From the NCBI RefSeq assembly GCF_024814435.1, contig NZ_JANUXY010000004.1:62001-126000 (forward strand): 64,000 nt of DNA, in the 5' to 3' direction. A model generated the notes under the pieces. That model made no database searches. It worked only from the letters and a program-made list of their open reading frames with translations, and was not told the DNA's origin. This document shows positions 8,667 through 18,405 of this stretch, piece by piece. Source of the DNA: Staphylococcus americanisciuri (GTDB lineage: Bacteria > Bacillota > Bacilli > Staphylococcales > Staphylococcaceae). A program made the translations under genes and the position numbers. Within the stretch, counting starts at the first letter, position 1, and the number at the start of each line of letters is the position of its first letter.

Positions 8667-9007
8667 ATGATACGAGTAGTGTATGTTTTGTTGAACGAAT
8701 ATTTGATTGACAATCATAATGAATTTGATAAATCTATTATTTTATTTCCATTTGCAGGCGGTGAATTCAATATTTATAAGAATTGGACACCTTCTTTTAA
8801 GGAATTTAATGTGTTACGTATTCTTTATCCAGGAAGAGAAAGTGGATTTGGAGAACGATCTTTAAATAAATATAGATATGTTTATTAATGATAATCCAGA
8901 CGAAGTTATTTTTAAGGCATACTTAAGTGATCTATAAAATGAATGAACTTTCTAATATTGAATCATTTAATCCAGATAAAATATTACAAGACTTATTAAA
9001 AGGATAG
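8667..9007 (+). pseudogene. Remnant of a type II (NRPS editing) thioesterase
   Basis: The open part (8667-8888, 73 residues; a TTG at 8691 may be the original start) carries IILFPFAGGEFNIYKNW and ILYPGRESGFGE. These are the N-terminal signatures of type II thioesterases that clear misprimed carrier domains in non-ribosomal peptide and siderophore synthases. The catalytic GHSMG region and most of the roughly 240-residue protein are absent. A +1 frame continues the reading (INDNPDEVIFKAYLSDL, to about 8937), then a 22-codon frame follows at 8939-9007, suggesting deletion plus frameshift. It lies directly downstream of the Fur box, so it was probably the first gene of an iron-regulated siderophore operon. 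Confidence 0.65.
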
Positions 9008-9179
9008 TCTTGGCAATACCAATGAATATAAAAAATTTTATACAACAAAACGTAATGATTTCGTTTATCATTTGTATTTTAAACAGCACATAATCATTAT
9101 ATTGTGTTGAAGACAGTGAACATGCATCATATGTTGCAAAATTATTAATATAAAATTTTAACAGACGGGGAGTTAGATT

Positions 9180-9758
9180 ATGAATAAATTATCAGTTAAA
9201 GATTTAATTACAGTAGGTATTTTTACAGCGATATATTTAGTAGTGTGCTTTGTTACGTTTATGATTGGTTACTTACCATTTTTAATACCGTTTCTAGGGT
9301 TCATTTGTCCGATTGTATGCGGTATTCCGTTTATTTTATATGTTATGAAGATTGATAAATTTGGCATGGTGACATTGACTGGAACGATTTTAGGTATTGC
9401 TTTTACAGTGATGGGCAGTGGCTTAATTATGATACCGTTTGGCATTATCTTTGGTTTGATTGGTGACTTCATTATGAAATCTGGTGGGTATAAAGAGTGG
9501 AGATCAATTGCGTGGGGCTATGCTATTTTCTCATTTTGGATGATGGGATTTGTCGTAAGAATGTTTATTGCAAGAGATCAATACTTTAAAGAAATCGGGC
9601 AGTCTTATGGTCAAGATTACGTAAATGTCTTGGAATCTATTACACCATTATGGACATTACCTGTGATGTTTATTTTGACAGTGATTGGTGGTCTTATTGG
9701 TGCTTGGTTAGGTAAGAAAATGTTTAGTAAACATTTTAAAAAGGCGGGACTTGTGTGA
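9180..9758 (+). CDS. ECF transporter S component, MptD/Trep_Strep type
   Basis: 192-residue membrane protein with about five or six hydrophobic helices and almost no soluble loops. The pattern (KDLITVGIFTAIYLVVCF near the start, many glycines) fits the Trep_Strep/MptD family of substrate-binding S components. Start ATG with GGGGAG upstream; its TGA overlaps the GTG of the T component (GTGA). It is encoded with its own T and A components, so it is a dedicated rather than shared ECF module. The neighbourhood (Fur box, YbtPQ-like transporters, thioesterase remnant) suggests a metal-siderophore-type substrate, which is inference. Confidence 0.8.
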   Translation: MNKLSVKDLITVGIFTAIYLVVCFVTFMIGYLPFLIPFLGFICPIVCGIPFILYVMKIDKFGMVTLTGTILGIAFTVMGSGLIMIPFGIIFGLIGDFIMKSGGYKEWRSIAWGYAIFSFWMMGFVVRMFIARDQYFKEIGQSYGQDYVNVLESITPLWTLPVMFILTVIGGLIGAWLGKKMFSKHFKKAGLV

Positions 9759-10486
9759 AGACAGTTGCTGGTTCATTAAGAGATTATAGGAACATTGTGA
9801 CAAAATTAGACCCTAGAACTAAGATCGCTTTAACGATCACGATAAGTACTATTTTAATATCAAGTGGTAGTTCGCAAAGTATTTTAAGAGTATGTTTAAC
9901 ATTATTTTCACTTGCATTATTATTATCTATTCATAAGATCAGTTTATTTATCAAATGTGCTGTTACTTTTTTGGTGCTGATATGCATTCAATATTGGGTT
10001 ATTCCTTATACAGAAGGCATGATTAAATTTATTCTGCTCGCTTTTGTTGGAATCTTTATGAATATGTTTCCTGGGTTTATCGTTGGTTATTACACTTTAT
10101 TCTCTACAAAAGTAAGTGAATTTATAGCAGCTATGGAAAAAATGAAATTACCTAGAAATATTATCATTCCAATATCTGTGATTTTTAGATTTTTCCCGAC
10201 GATTGCTGAGGAATATCGAAATATTAATTATGCCATGAAAATGAGAGGTATTAACTTTTCAAATCATTTTTTTAAAGTAATTGAATATAGAATGATTCCG
10301 CTTATTATATCCGTTGTACAAATTGGGAATGACCTTTCTTTTACAGCGATGACAAGAGGGATTGATTCTCCATTTAAACGGACGAATGTATGCGTAGTGA
10401 AATTTAAACTACTTGATATCTTGTTAATTATTATCATGGTGATATTATGGATTATTTATTTTAAGGAGAAGTTGTTTAATGATTAA
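9755..10486 (+). CDS. ECF transporter T component (EcfT/CbiQ family)
   Basis: 243 residues, GTG start overlapping the previous gene by four bases. Hydrophobic N-terminal helices are followed by the cytoplasmic coupling region. AMEKMKLPRNIIIPISVIFRFFPT and the second Ala-Arg-Gly-like motif (AMTRGIDSP) are the T-component signatures that dock on the ATPases. It couples ATP hydrolysis to the S component encoded just upstream and overlaps the ATPase gene by 8 bases. Confidence 0.85.
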   Translation: MKTVAGSLRDYRNIVTKLDPRTKIALTITISTILISSGSSQSILRVCLTLFSLALLLSIHKISLFIKCAVTFLVLICIQYWVIPYTEGMIKFILLAFVGIFMNMFPGFIVGYYTLFSTKVSEFIAAMEKMKLPRNIIIPISVIFRFFPTIAEEYRNINYAMKMRGINFSNHFFKVIEYRMIPLIISVVQIGNDLSFTAMTRGIDSPFKRTNVCVVKFKLLDILLIIIMVILWIIYFKEKLFND

Positions 10487-11933
10487 ATTTGATAATGTAA
10501 CTTTCAACTATGCTTCTTCGGAAAAACCAGCTATTCAAAATGTCTTACTTCATATTAAACAAGGTGAATTAGTCGTGTTCTGTGGTAAATCAGGTAGTGG
10601 GAAGTCTACGATTGCTAAATTGATAAATGGCTTAATACCTAAAGTTCAACATGGTGATATAAATGGACGTGTTTACTTGAATGGACGCAATATATCGGAA
10701 ATCGAGATGTATCAATTATCACAAATGGTTGGTAGTGTATTTCAAAATCCGAAGACACAATTTTATAACGTCGATACGACAAGTGAGCTTACGTTTAATT
10801 TGGAAAATCAAGGTATTGATAAAGCGGTCATCATTGAAAAAGTTAAAACAGTTATGAACCAGTTTAAGATTGAGCATTTATTGGATCGTAATATATTTGA
10901 TTTATCAGGTGGCGAAAAACAAATCATTGCATGTGCGACAGTGCTTATTACTAATCCAGATGTTGTTGTTTTAGATGAGCCATCTTCAAATTTAGATATG
11001 TATAGCATTAAGAAATTAAAAGAAATGATTTGTTATTTAAAAGAACGTGGTAAAACGGTCATCCTGATAGAACATCGATTAGATTATATTATGGATGAGG
11101 CAGATCGTATCTGTTATATGGAAGACGGCTCATTATATGCTGATTACCCAATAGATACATTTAAATCACTTAATCGCAATGAACTTGAAAGCATGGGGAT
11201 TCGATATGCACAAGAGGAACGATTACAATATGAGCCACAGTTTGGTAATCATGTCATGGAGATGTATAACTTTACTTATACGTATGACAAATTTAGTAAA
11301 GAGAAACAATTAGATGTGAATGAAATAACCGTACCGAAAGATGAAGTCGTCGCGATTATTGGCGATAACGGCAGTGGTAAATCGACCTTTGCTAAATGTT
11401 TATGTGGTTTACTGAAAGATTTTAAAGGACATGTGACGTATAACCAAAAGCGACTCAAACAGAAACAATTATTAAAGCAGAGTTATATGGTTTTCCAAGA
11501 TGTAAACACACAATTATTTACGGAAAGTTTGGAACAAGAATTACAGCTACTAAATGTTCAAATAACTGAAACACAAGTTGATGACATGCTAGGAAATATG
11601 AATTTGTTAGATAAAAAGCATGAACATCCATTGTCACTTTCTGGTGGAGAAAAACAAAGGATGGCCATAGCTACAGCAATATTGAGTGGTAAAGAAATTA
11701 TTATATTTGATGAACCTACTTCAGGGCTGGATTTATACCATATGAAAAAAGTCGTGAAAATGGTTAATGACATCCATGACAAAGGTAAGCAAGTTTTTAT
11801 CATTACACATGATAAATCATTGGTATTAGAGATTTGTACATATGTCTTACATTTTGGAGAAGGTCGTCTTATTAATCAGTTCGCATTGAATCATCAAGGG
11901 ATCGATCAATTGAATCGTTATTTCGATGTATAA
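10479..11933 (+). CDS. ECF transporter double ATPase (EcfA-EcfA' fusion)
   Basis: 484 residues carrying two ABC ATPase domains in one chain. Domain 1 has Walker A GKSGSGKST, signature LSGGEKQ and Walker B VVVLDEPSS. Domain 2 has GDNGSGKST (about residue 290), LSGGEKQRMA and IIIFDEPTSG, each followed by the switch histidine (IEHR, ITHD). Fused ATPases are typical of dedicated MptD-type ECF modules. Overlaps the T-component gene by 8 bases, and the exporter-fold transporter genes follow after 29 bases in the same direction, so it is probably one Fur-controlled operon. Confidence 0.9.
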   Translation: MIKFDNVTFNYASSEKPAIQNVLLHIKQGELVVFCGKSGSGKSTIAKLINGLIPKVQHGDINGRVYLNGRNISEIEMYQLSQMVGSVFQNPKTQFYNVDTTSELTFNLENQGIDKAVIIEKVKTVMNQFKIEHLLDRNIFDLSGGEKQIIACATVLITNPDVVVLDEPSSNLDMYSIKKLKEMICYLKERGKTVILIEHRLDYIMDEADRICYMEDGSLYADYPIDTFKSLNRNELESMGIRYAQEERLQYEPQFGNHVMEMYNFTYTYDKFSKEKQLDVNEITVPKDEVVAIIGDNGSGKSTFAKCLCGLLKDFKGHVTYNQKRLKQKQLLKQSYMVFQDVNTQLFTESLEQELQLLNVQITETQVDDMLGNMNLLDKKHEHPLSLSGGEKQRMAIATAILSGKEIIIFDEPTSGLDLYHMKKVVKMVNDIHDKGKQVFIITHDKSLVLEICTYVLHFGEGRLINQFALNHQGIDQLNRYFDV

Positions 11934-11962
11934 ATCGCATCAATGAGAGGAGTCAATAAAGC

Positions 11963-13717
11963 ATGAACATCGATGAACATTGGATAAAATCATTATTCGT
12001 ATTTGGACAAGATGCTAAATGGAAGATTGTTTTATCTGTTGTATTGTCTATTATCAGTGTGTTTTCAGGATTAGTGCCTTATTGGGTGGTATATAAAATC
12101 ATACTATTAATGATTGATGGAAATACAGAGATGTATCAAGTTATTTATTATATAAGTATCGCGGTAGGTGCTTATGTTATACAAGTTATTTGTTTCGGAA
12201 GTTCGACGATGTTATCGCATGTGACGGCTTATGATATTTTATCTAATATTAGAAAGCAATTGGCACATAAATTAATGCGTTTACCTTTAGGTGTTGTAGA
12301 ATCTAAAAAAATTGGTGAACTTAAAAGTATATTTGTCGATAAAGTAGAAACAATTGAATTACCGTTAGCGCATATTATTCCAGAAGTAGTAGGTAATTTA
12401 TTACTGTCTATTTCTATATTTGTTTATATCGTCATTATCGATTGGCGTATGGCTTGTGCTATGTTGATTACGGTGCCAATCGCATTTTTTGCTTTCAAAA
12501 AATTAATGTCTGGATTTAATGAGACTTACGAAGAGCAAATGGCATCGAATAATTACATGAATAGCTCAATTGTTGAATACATTGAAGGTATAGAAGTTAT
12601 TAAAACATTTAATCAATCTCAAAATTCTTATAAAAAATATAAAGATGCTGTTAATGCATATAAGACACATACTTTAAATTGGTTTAAAAGTACATGGGGC
12701 TATATGAACTTAGGAGCGAGTATTCTTCCTTCGACTTTTTTAGGAGTGCTACCATTAGGTATGTATTTAATTTCAATTGATCAGTTAAACTATGCAGAAT
12801 TTTTTATTTGTTTAGTACTGTCTTTAGGTGTTGTCGCACCTATCAAGAACTTTACGAATTATGTTAATCAATTAAAATCAATCCAATATGCGATTATAGA
12901 AGTACGCCAAGTATTGAATTTAGAAGAACTTGAAGTCTCGAAATCATTTAAAGAACCTAAAAATCATCAAATATCATTTAATGATGTTGGCTTCTCTTAT
13001 TTCAATGATAAAGATAACTTAGTATTTAATCATTTGTCGTTTGATATTCCAGAGAAAACTTTTACAGCAATTGTTGGTGCATCTGGTAGTGGTAAGTCTA
13101 CGATTGCGAAATTACTATCAAGATTCTGGGATGTAACGTCCGGTGAAATTGATATTGGTGGTGTAAATATTAAAGATATTGAACCTAAAAAATTGAACGA
13201 ATTAGTTGGTTTTGTAGGTCAAGATAACTTCTTATTAAATCTTACGTTTAAAGAAAACATTAAATTAGGTAATCCGGAAGCATCGAATGAAGCGGTTGAA
13301 GAAGCGGCTAAATTAGCGCAATGTCATGAATTTATTACGAAATTGCCAGAGGGCTATGATACGAATGTAGGTTCAGTTGGTGATAAATTATCGGGTGGTG
13401 AAAAACAACGTGTCACAATAGCGAGAATGATCTTGAAAGATGCACCGATTATTGTATTAGATGAAGCGACAGCTTATGTCGATCCAGATAATGAACAAAA
13501 AATTCAATCTGCATTAAATGTTTTAACTCAAAATAAGACGCTCATTGTTATTGCCCATCGATTATCTACCATTAAACAAGCAGATCAAATTATTGTGTTA
13601 GGTCATCAACAAATTCTTGAAAAAGGTGACCATTCAAGATTATTGGATATGAATGGTCACTATAAACAAATGTGGGATATGCACATCGGTGCGAAAGATT
13701 GGGGGGTCTCTTCTTAA
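11963..13717 (+). CDS. ABC half transporter, YbtP/IrtA-like
   Basis: 584 residues: a six-helix type IV (exporter-fold) membrane domain (about 1-320) fused to an ATPase with GASGSGKST, LSGGEKQR, IIVLDEATA and the H-loop IAHR. Pairs with the next gene, as YbtP-YbtQ or IrtA-IrtB heterodimers do. Those are exporter-fold proteins that import ferric siderophores, and similar pairs accompany ECF modules in streptococcal equibactin-type loci. Start ATG 11963 after GAGAGGAG. Import of a ferric siderophore is an inference from the Fur box and gene company; peptide export cannot be excluded from sequence alone. Confidence 0.85.
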   Translation: MNIDEHWIKSLFVFGQDAKWKIVLSVVLSIISVFSGLVPYWVVYKIILLMIDGNTEMYQVIYYISIAVGAYVIQVICFGSSTMLSHVTAYDILSNIRKQLAHKLMRLPLGVVESKKIGELKSIFVDKVETIELPLAHIIPEVVGNLLLSISIFVYIVIIDWRMACAMLITVPIAFFAFKKLMSGFNETYEEQMASNNYMNSSIVEYIEGIEVIKTFNQSQNSYKKYKDAVNAYKTHTLNWFKSTWGYMNLGASILPSTFLGVLPLGMYLISIDQLNYAEFFICLVLSLGVVAPIKNFTNYVNQLKSIQYAIIEVRQVLNLEELEVSKSFKEPKNHQISFNDVGFSYFNDKDNLVFNHLSFDIPEKTFTAIVGASGSGKSTIAKLLSRFWDVTSGEIDIGGVNIKDIEPKKLNELVGFVGQDNFLLNLTFKENIKLGNPEASNEAVEEAAKLAQCHEFITKLPEGYDTNVGSVGDKLSGGEKQRVTIARMILKDAPIIVLDEATAYVDPDNEQKIQSALNVLTQNKTLIVIAHRLSTIKQADQIIVLGHQQILEKGDHSRLLDMNGHYKQMWDMHIGAKDWGVSS

Positions 13718-13751
13718 TTTGTAATACATTCAAATATAAAGGAGGATTAAC

Positions 13752-15485
13752 ATGTTTCAGATTACATTTAAGATTTTAAAGTGGGCGACACCTTATAGAT
13801 CAAGAATGATTTTAGGATTTGTAATGTCATTTATTAATTCTATTTTTATAGCCTTACCAATCTTTTTAGCAACCCAAGTGTTTACCCGTGTGCTATCTCA
13901 GAAACAAATTGAAATGTATGAAATTATGAGTGTGTTAGGCATCATGATTTTATTAGTTTTAGCAAGATTTGTGACAGCTTATTTAAAGAATAGACTTCAA
14001 GAAAGTATCGCTTATGAGATGAGTGCGAAAGAACGTTTGAATATTGGTGATAAACTTAAGAACGTAAGACTAGGGTATTTTGAAGACCATCAAACAAATG
14101 AACTCGCAACGGTCGTTACAACTGATTTAACGTTCTTAGAAAATTATGCCATGAAGATGATCGATATTGTTGTAAACGGCTATATATTAATTACCGTATT
14201 AATTTTGTCACTTTTAGTTGTGTCTTGGGAAGTATCACTATTAGCACTCGTAGGCGTAGTTCTATCCTTACTTTGCATTCATTTATTAGAAAAGAAAAGC
14301 CATCAAAACGCGCCACATTATCATCATGCCCAAAATCAACTTGTTGAGAAAGTGCTTGAAGTTGTTCGAGGTATTCAAGTTATTAAATCATTCTCAAAAG
14401 AAAATACAAGTCTTCAAAGTTTTAACAAAGCAGTAGATGAAAGTAAACGCATGAACTCAAAAATTGAATTACAATACATACCGTTTAATTTATTACATTT
14501 GTTGAGCTTAAAGATTGTCTCTATCATCATAGTATTAATCGCATGCTTGTTATATATGAATCAAAGCATTGATTTACCAACACTTATTATGATTTCAATC
14601 TTTTCATTTGTGATATTTGAAAGTGTGGAAAATGTAAACAGTGCAGCACATGTGTTAGAAATGATTGATATGACGTTAAATGATATTGAAGAAATTAAGA
14701 AAGCACCTATATTAGATGAAACGGGAAGAGATATTGAAATCGATAACTTTGATATTGAATTTGATCATGTCAGCTTCTCTTATAGGGAGCACAGAGTGAT
14801 TAATGATGTGAGCTTTAAAGTAAGATCGCATACATCTACAGCAATCATAGGGCCTTCAGGAAGCGGTAAGTCTACCCTATGTAATTTATTGTTAAGATTT
14901 TACGATGTAGACGAAGGTACGATTCGAATAGGTGGCGTCGATATCCGAGATATGACACTTAGTACGTTGATGTCGCATATTAGTGCGGTATTTCAAAAGG
15001 TCTACTTATTTAATGATACAATCGAAAATAATATTTTATACGGTAAGCCAGATGCAACTAAGGAAGAAGTTATCACAGCTGCAAAACAAGCATGTTGTCA
15101 TGACTTTATCATGTCACTACAGGATGGCTATCAAACAATGGTTAATGAAAAAGGGAGTAATTTATCTGGTGGAGAAAAACAACGTATATCTATTGCAAGG
15201 GCGATATTAAAAGACGCGCCAATCATCATTCTAGATGAAGCAACTGCAAGTATTGATCCAGAGAACGAACATCTCATACAAAGTGCGATTGATGAATTAA
15301 GTAAAGGCAAAACAGTCATCACAATCGCGCATAAAATTGGAACAATTAAAAATGCCAATAAAATCATCGTATTAAACGAAGGTGAAATCATTCAAAAAGG
15401 CGATCACGAAACACTCGTGAATCAATCAGGTACTTATCAGAACTTCATTCACATCAAGACACAATCAGAAGGTTGGAGATTGTAG
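13752..15485 (+). CDS. ABC half transporter, YbtQ/IrtB-like
   Basis: 577 residues with the same membrane-domain plus ATPase layout as its upstream partner: Walker A GPSGSGKST, signature LSGGEKQR, Walker B IIILDEATA and H-loop IAHK. Strong ribosome site (AAAGGAGG) before ATG 13752. Expected to form a heterodimer with the 11963 gene product. Last intact gene of the locus. Four bases after its stop, a new ATG with GGAG upstream (15489) starts a frame that soon runs into repeat and terminator sequence. Confidence 0.85.
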   Translation: MFQITFKILKWATPYRSRMILGFVMSFINSIFIALPIFLATQVFTRVLSQKQIEMYEIMSVLGIMILLVLARFVTAYLKNRLQESIAYEMSAKERLNIGDKLKNVRLGYFEDHQTNELATVVTTDLTFLENYAMKMIDIVVNGYILITVLILSLLVVSWEVSLLALVGVVLSLLCIHLLEKKSHQNAPHYHHAQNQLVEKVLEVVRGIQVIKSFSKENTSLQSFNKAVDESKRMNSKIELQYIPFNLLHLLSLKIVSIIIVLIACLLYMNQSIDLPTLIMISIFSFVIFESVENVNSAAHVLEMIDMTLNDIEEIKKAPILDETGRDIEIDNFDIEFDHVSFSYREHRVINDVSFKVRSHTSTAIIGPSGSGKSTLCNLLLRFYDVDEGTIRIGGVDIRDMTLSTLMSHISAVFQKVYLFNDTIENNILYGKPDATKEEVITAAKQACCHDFIMSLQDGYQTMVNEKGSNLSGGEKQRISIARAILKDAPIIILDEATASIDPENEHLIQSAIDELSKGKTVITIAHKIGTIKNANKIIVLNEGEIIQKGDHETLVNQSGTYQNFIHIKTQSEGWRL

Positions 15486-15488
15486 ATT

Positions 15489-15527
15489 ATGAGTAAACAA
15501 ATTGGGATTTCAGGTGGAAATGGGGCA
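15489..15527 (+). pseudogene. Possible truncated 5' end of a further operon gene
   Basis: ATG at 15489 with GGAG upstream begins MSKQIGISGGNGA, then enters the 42-bp repeat at 15527 and the rpmB terminator. Too short to identify. It may be the stump of another siderophore-locus gene cut off where the repeat begins. Confidence 0.3.
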
Positions 15528-15568
15528 CTAGGTACTTATCATTCTCTTTCCACCACAAAAGCCGAACA
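15527..15568. repeat. 42-bp interspersed repeat, copy 1
   Basis: Starts ACTAGGTACTTATCATT and matches 40445-40486 in 39 of 42 bases. It lies exactly where the siderophore-type locus ends and the rpmB terminator begins. Confidence 0.8.
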
Positions 15569-15570
15569 GC

Positions 15571-15605
15571 AAAAAAAAACGAGACTTCCACATATAGTCT
15601 CGTTT
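15571..15605 (-). terminator. rpmB terminator
   Basis: Ten-bp stem AAACGAGACT (15577-15586) with AGTCTCGTTT (15596-15605). The A-run at 15571-15579 gives a U-tract on the minus strand. Confidence 0.9.
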
Positions 15606-15624
15606 CAATCTTCATAATATAAAA

Positions 15625-15813
15625 TTATACGCGTGTTACTTTACCTGATTTTAAAGCACGTGTAGAAACCCAAACTTTTTTAGGTTTGCCATCAACAAGG
15701 ATTCTCACTTTTTGTAAGTTCGCATTCCAACGACGTTTCGTTGAGTTTAATGCGTGTGAGCGTCTGTTACCAGTTGAGGCTTTACGTCCTGTTACGAAAC
15801 ATTCTTTACCCAT
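15625..15813 (-). CDS. rpmB: 50S ribosomal protein L28
   Basis: 62 residues starting [23 protein letters not shown], nearly invariant in staphylococci. Of two adjacent ATGs, the second (15813) sits 7 bases from AGGAGG and gives the family length, so it is preferred to 15816. Highly basic small protein of the large subunit. It stands alone on the minus strand with its own terminator. Confidence 0.97.
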   Translation of the reverse strand: MGKECFVTGRKASTGNRRSHALNSTKRRWNANLQKVRILVDGKPKKVWVSTRALKSGKVTRV

Positions 15814-16198
15814 CATCGTACCTCCTTTAAGAAATACAAATACACTTTGCTACTACATACTACGGTAATATACCATATTCAATACGACTGTGCAATAAAA
15901 AGATATTTGTTACATCATAAATCGCTTTGTGTAATGACAAGTTTCTGTTATAATTTATTGTTGTGATTACGTATGAGATAGTAAAAAGCGGTTAAATGCC
16001 ACTTTTGACTGTTTTATTTATCATTGTAGTAGCATACCGTTTTTGTGAATAGTAGAATAGAATTAAATGGATTGATGCCATACGCATGTTCAAATATATA
16101 TGTAATATGAACTGAATTTTATAAGTAAGATAAAATAATAAAATTTTAGAAATGAACAATACAAGAAGCTGAATAAATTGAATAGGAGGCGATATGTT
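15814..16198. promoter_or_regulatory. Divergent rpmB / asp23-like intergenic region with promoter
   Basis: 385 bases without a gene. TTGTGT (15927-15932), a 16-base spacer and TATAAT (15949-15954) form a good plus-strand promoter for the asp23-like/fakA unit, leaving a long leader. A short hairpin (AAAAG-CGG with CC-CTTTT, about 15982-16005) follows. Nothing else recognised. Confidence 0.6.
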
Positions 16199-16573
16199 AT
16201 GGCTTTAGAAATTACAAACGACTATGGTAGTATTGATATTTCAAATGAAGTGATTGCGTCTGTAGTAGGTGGCAAAGCAGTCGAATGTTATGGGATTGTC
16301 GGCATGGCTTCACGTCAACAAGTACGCGATGGAATTGCTGAGATTTTAGGTCATGAAAATTATGCCAAAGGGATTGTGGTAAGAGAGAATGACGGTATTT
16401 TAGACGTGGATATGTATATTATTGTGAGCTATGGTGTGAAGATTTCAGAAGTTGCTCAGAACGTACAATCAACAGTCAAGTATACGCTAGAACACACACT
16501 TAAGCTTAAGGTAAACTCAGTTAATATATTCGTACAAGGCGTACGTTTTAACAATGATGGGAACGACAAATAG
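16199..16573 (+). CDS. Asp23/Gls24 family protein (YloU)
   Basis: 124 residues of the Asp23/DUF322 family (EITNDYGSIDISNEVIASVVGGKAVECYGIVG...). Such proteins sit at the membrane or envelope and have roles in envelope homeostasis; the exact job of the fakA-linked member is not known. Start ATG 16199, spaced correctly from AGGAGG. It lies 12 bases upstream of fakA, a pairing conserved across Firmicutes. Confidence 0.88.
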   Translation: MALEITNDYGSIDISNEVIASVVGGKAVECYGIVGMASRQQVRDGIAEILGHENYAKGIVVRENDGILDVDMYIIVSYGVKISEVAQNVQSTVKYTLEHTLKLKVNSVNIFVQGVRFNNDGNDK

Positions 16574-16585
16574 GAGGACATTCGC

Positions 16586-18253
16586 ATGGTTACGAAGATC
16601 AACGGTAATCTATTTGCCGATATGATTATACAAGGAGCTCAAAATTTATCAAACAATGCTGATTTGGTTGATTCATTGAACGTATACCCTGTACCAGATG
16701 GCGATACAGGAACGAATATGAATCTATCAATGACGTCGGGGAAAGAAGAAGTACAAAATAATCCAACACCACATATTGGTGACTTAGGGAAGTCATTTTC
16801 AAAAGGACTGCTCATGGGTGCACGTGGTAATTCGGGGGTTATTTTGTCTCAAATTTTTAGAGGTTTTTCAAAAGCACTTGAAGATGTTAATGAAATCGAT
16901 GCTAAACAATTTGCACAAAGCTTCGATGCAGGTGTGAAAACAGCCTACAAAGCAGTTATGAAGCCGGTTGAAGGAACCATCTTAACAGTTGCAAAAGAAG
17001 CAGGTCAAGCAGCTATAGATACAGCTGAGAAAACGAATGATTGCTTAGAAGTGATGACGGCTGTTTATGAAGCAGCACAGAAATCTTTAGAAAATACACC
17101 GAACCTTTTACCTGTCTTGAAAGAAGTAGGAGTTGTCGACAGCGGTGGTAAAGGTTTAACACTTGTTTATGAGGGATTCCTCAAAGCGATGAAAGGCGAA
17201 ACGATTGAACCACAAACGCCAAAAGTAGACAAAGAAGAATTTTTTAACGATGACCATGATTTCCATGGCGTTATTAATACAGAAGATATTGTTTACGGTT
17301 ATTGTACAGAAATGATGGTACGCTTCCAATCGGGTAAAGCACCGTTTGACGAAGCGACTTTCAGAGAAGATATGAGCAAGTTTGGTGATTCACTACTCGT
17401 TATTAGTGACGATGAAATTGTGAAGGTTCATGTACACACTGAAACACCAGGTGAAGTCTTTACTTTTGGTCAAAAATACGGTGAGTTGATAAAAGTTAAA
17501 GCTGAAAATATGCGCGAACAACATCGTGAAGTGTTGCGTAAAGAAGCGGCGAATGCTGACAAACAGACAAGTTCAGAAGCGGATGTAGCGAAAAAAGTGG
17601 AAACGGCGATTGTTACGATTTCTATGGGTGACGGTATTACAGAGCTCTTTAAATCGATGGGGGCAACACATATTATTAGTGGTGGACAAACAATGAATCC
17701 ATCTACAGAAGATATTGTGAATGTTATTCAAGAAAGCGGCTGCAAACGCGCAATTATCTTGCCGAACAACAAAAACATTCAAATGGCGAGTCAGCAAGCA
17801 GCTGAGATTGTTGATGTTGAAGCGGTTGTTGTACCGACACGCACAGTGCCACAAGGTATTGCAGCGATGTTCAGTTATGATGCTACAGCGTCTATAGAGG
17901 ATAATGCGACTGCCATGACGGCTGCACTTGCTGATGTGAAGTCAGGTTCTATTACATATGCAGTGCGCGATACGAAAATCGATGGTATTAACATCGAAAA
18001 GGGCGCATACATGGGCTTAGTAGAAGATAAGATTGTTGTGAGTGACCGAGAAGTAGAAGCAACGTTACGTCAAACATTAGAAGCGATGATTGATGAAGAA
18101 AGTGAAATTTTAACGGTGATTACAGGAGAAGAAGCAACAGATGAGCAGACAGCATTTATTGAGTCATTTGTAGAAGAACACTTTGAAGATGTTGAGATTG
18201 AAGTTCAAAATGGTGAACAACCTATCTATCCATACTTGTTTGCGGTAGAATAG
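16586..18253 (+). CDS. fakA: Fatty acid kinase catalytic subunit FakA (YloV)
   Basis: 555 residues. Kinase that phosphorylates fatty acids presented by FakB proteins, feeding exogenous acids to PlsX/PlsY and influencing virulence regulation in staphylococci. The N-terminal DhaL-like domain shows [14 protein letters not shown] with the Mg/ATP aspartates and [12 protein letters not shown]; the middle and C-terminal domains (about 220-555) bind FakB. The start ATG follows AGGAGG. A terminator follows at 18289, separating it from sdaAB. Confidence 0.95.
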   Translation: MVTKINGNLFADMIIQGAQNLSNNADLVDSLNVYPVPDGDTGTNMNLSMTSGKEEVQNNPTPHIGDLGKSFSKGLLMGARGNSGVILSQIFRGFSKALEDVNEIDAKQFAQSFDAGVKTAYKAVMKPVEGTILTVAKEAGQAAIDTAEKTNDCLEVMTAVYEAAQKSLENTPNLLPVLKEVGVVDSGGKGLTLVYEGFLKAMKGETIEPQTPKVDKEEFFNDDHDFHGVINTEDIVYGYCTEMMVRFQSGKAPFDEATFREDMSKFGDSLLVISDDEIVKVHVHTETPGEVFTFGQKYGELIKVKAENMREQHREVLRKEAANADKQTSSEADVAKKVETAIVTISMGDGITELFKSMGATHIISGGQTMNPSTEDIVNVIQESGCKRAIILPNNKNIQMASQQAAEIVDVEAVVVPTRTVPQGIAAMFSYDATASIEDNATAMTAALADVKSGSITYAVRDTKIDGINIEKGAYMGLVEDKIVVSDREVEATLRQTLEAMIDEESEILTVITGEEATDEQTAFIESFVEEHFEDVEIEVQNGEQPIYPYLFAVE

Positions 18254-18288
18254 TTAGCATGTTTATATAAAGTGGGACATGGTCTTTT

Positions 18289-18312
18289 AGCGGGATTGTT
18301 GTCCCGCTTTTT
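18289..18312 (+). terminator. fakA terminator
   Basis: AGCGGGA (18289-18295) with TCCCGCT (18302-18308), then TTTTT. Confidence 0.9.
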
Positions 18313-18405
18313 CTATATGTAAAATAATAGATAGTAGGAGTTCATTTAAAAATTTAGAATTGTTATAATAACATTACATTTTTAGAAAATTACAGGGGGG
18401 AGATT

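Noticed and set aside
11963..15485. Multidrug or bacteriocin export pair
   Set aside because: Possible from fold alone, but the consensus Fur box, ECF module and thioesterase remnant favour siderophore handling.
15686..15868. Plus-strand 60-codon frame opposite rpmB
   Set aside because: Complement of the L28 gene, without start signals.
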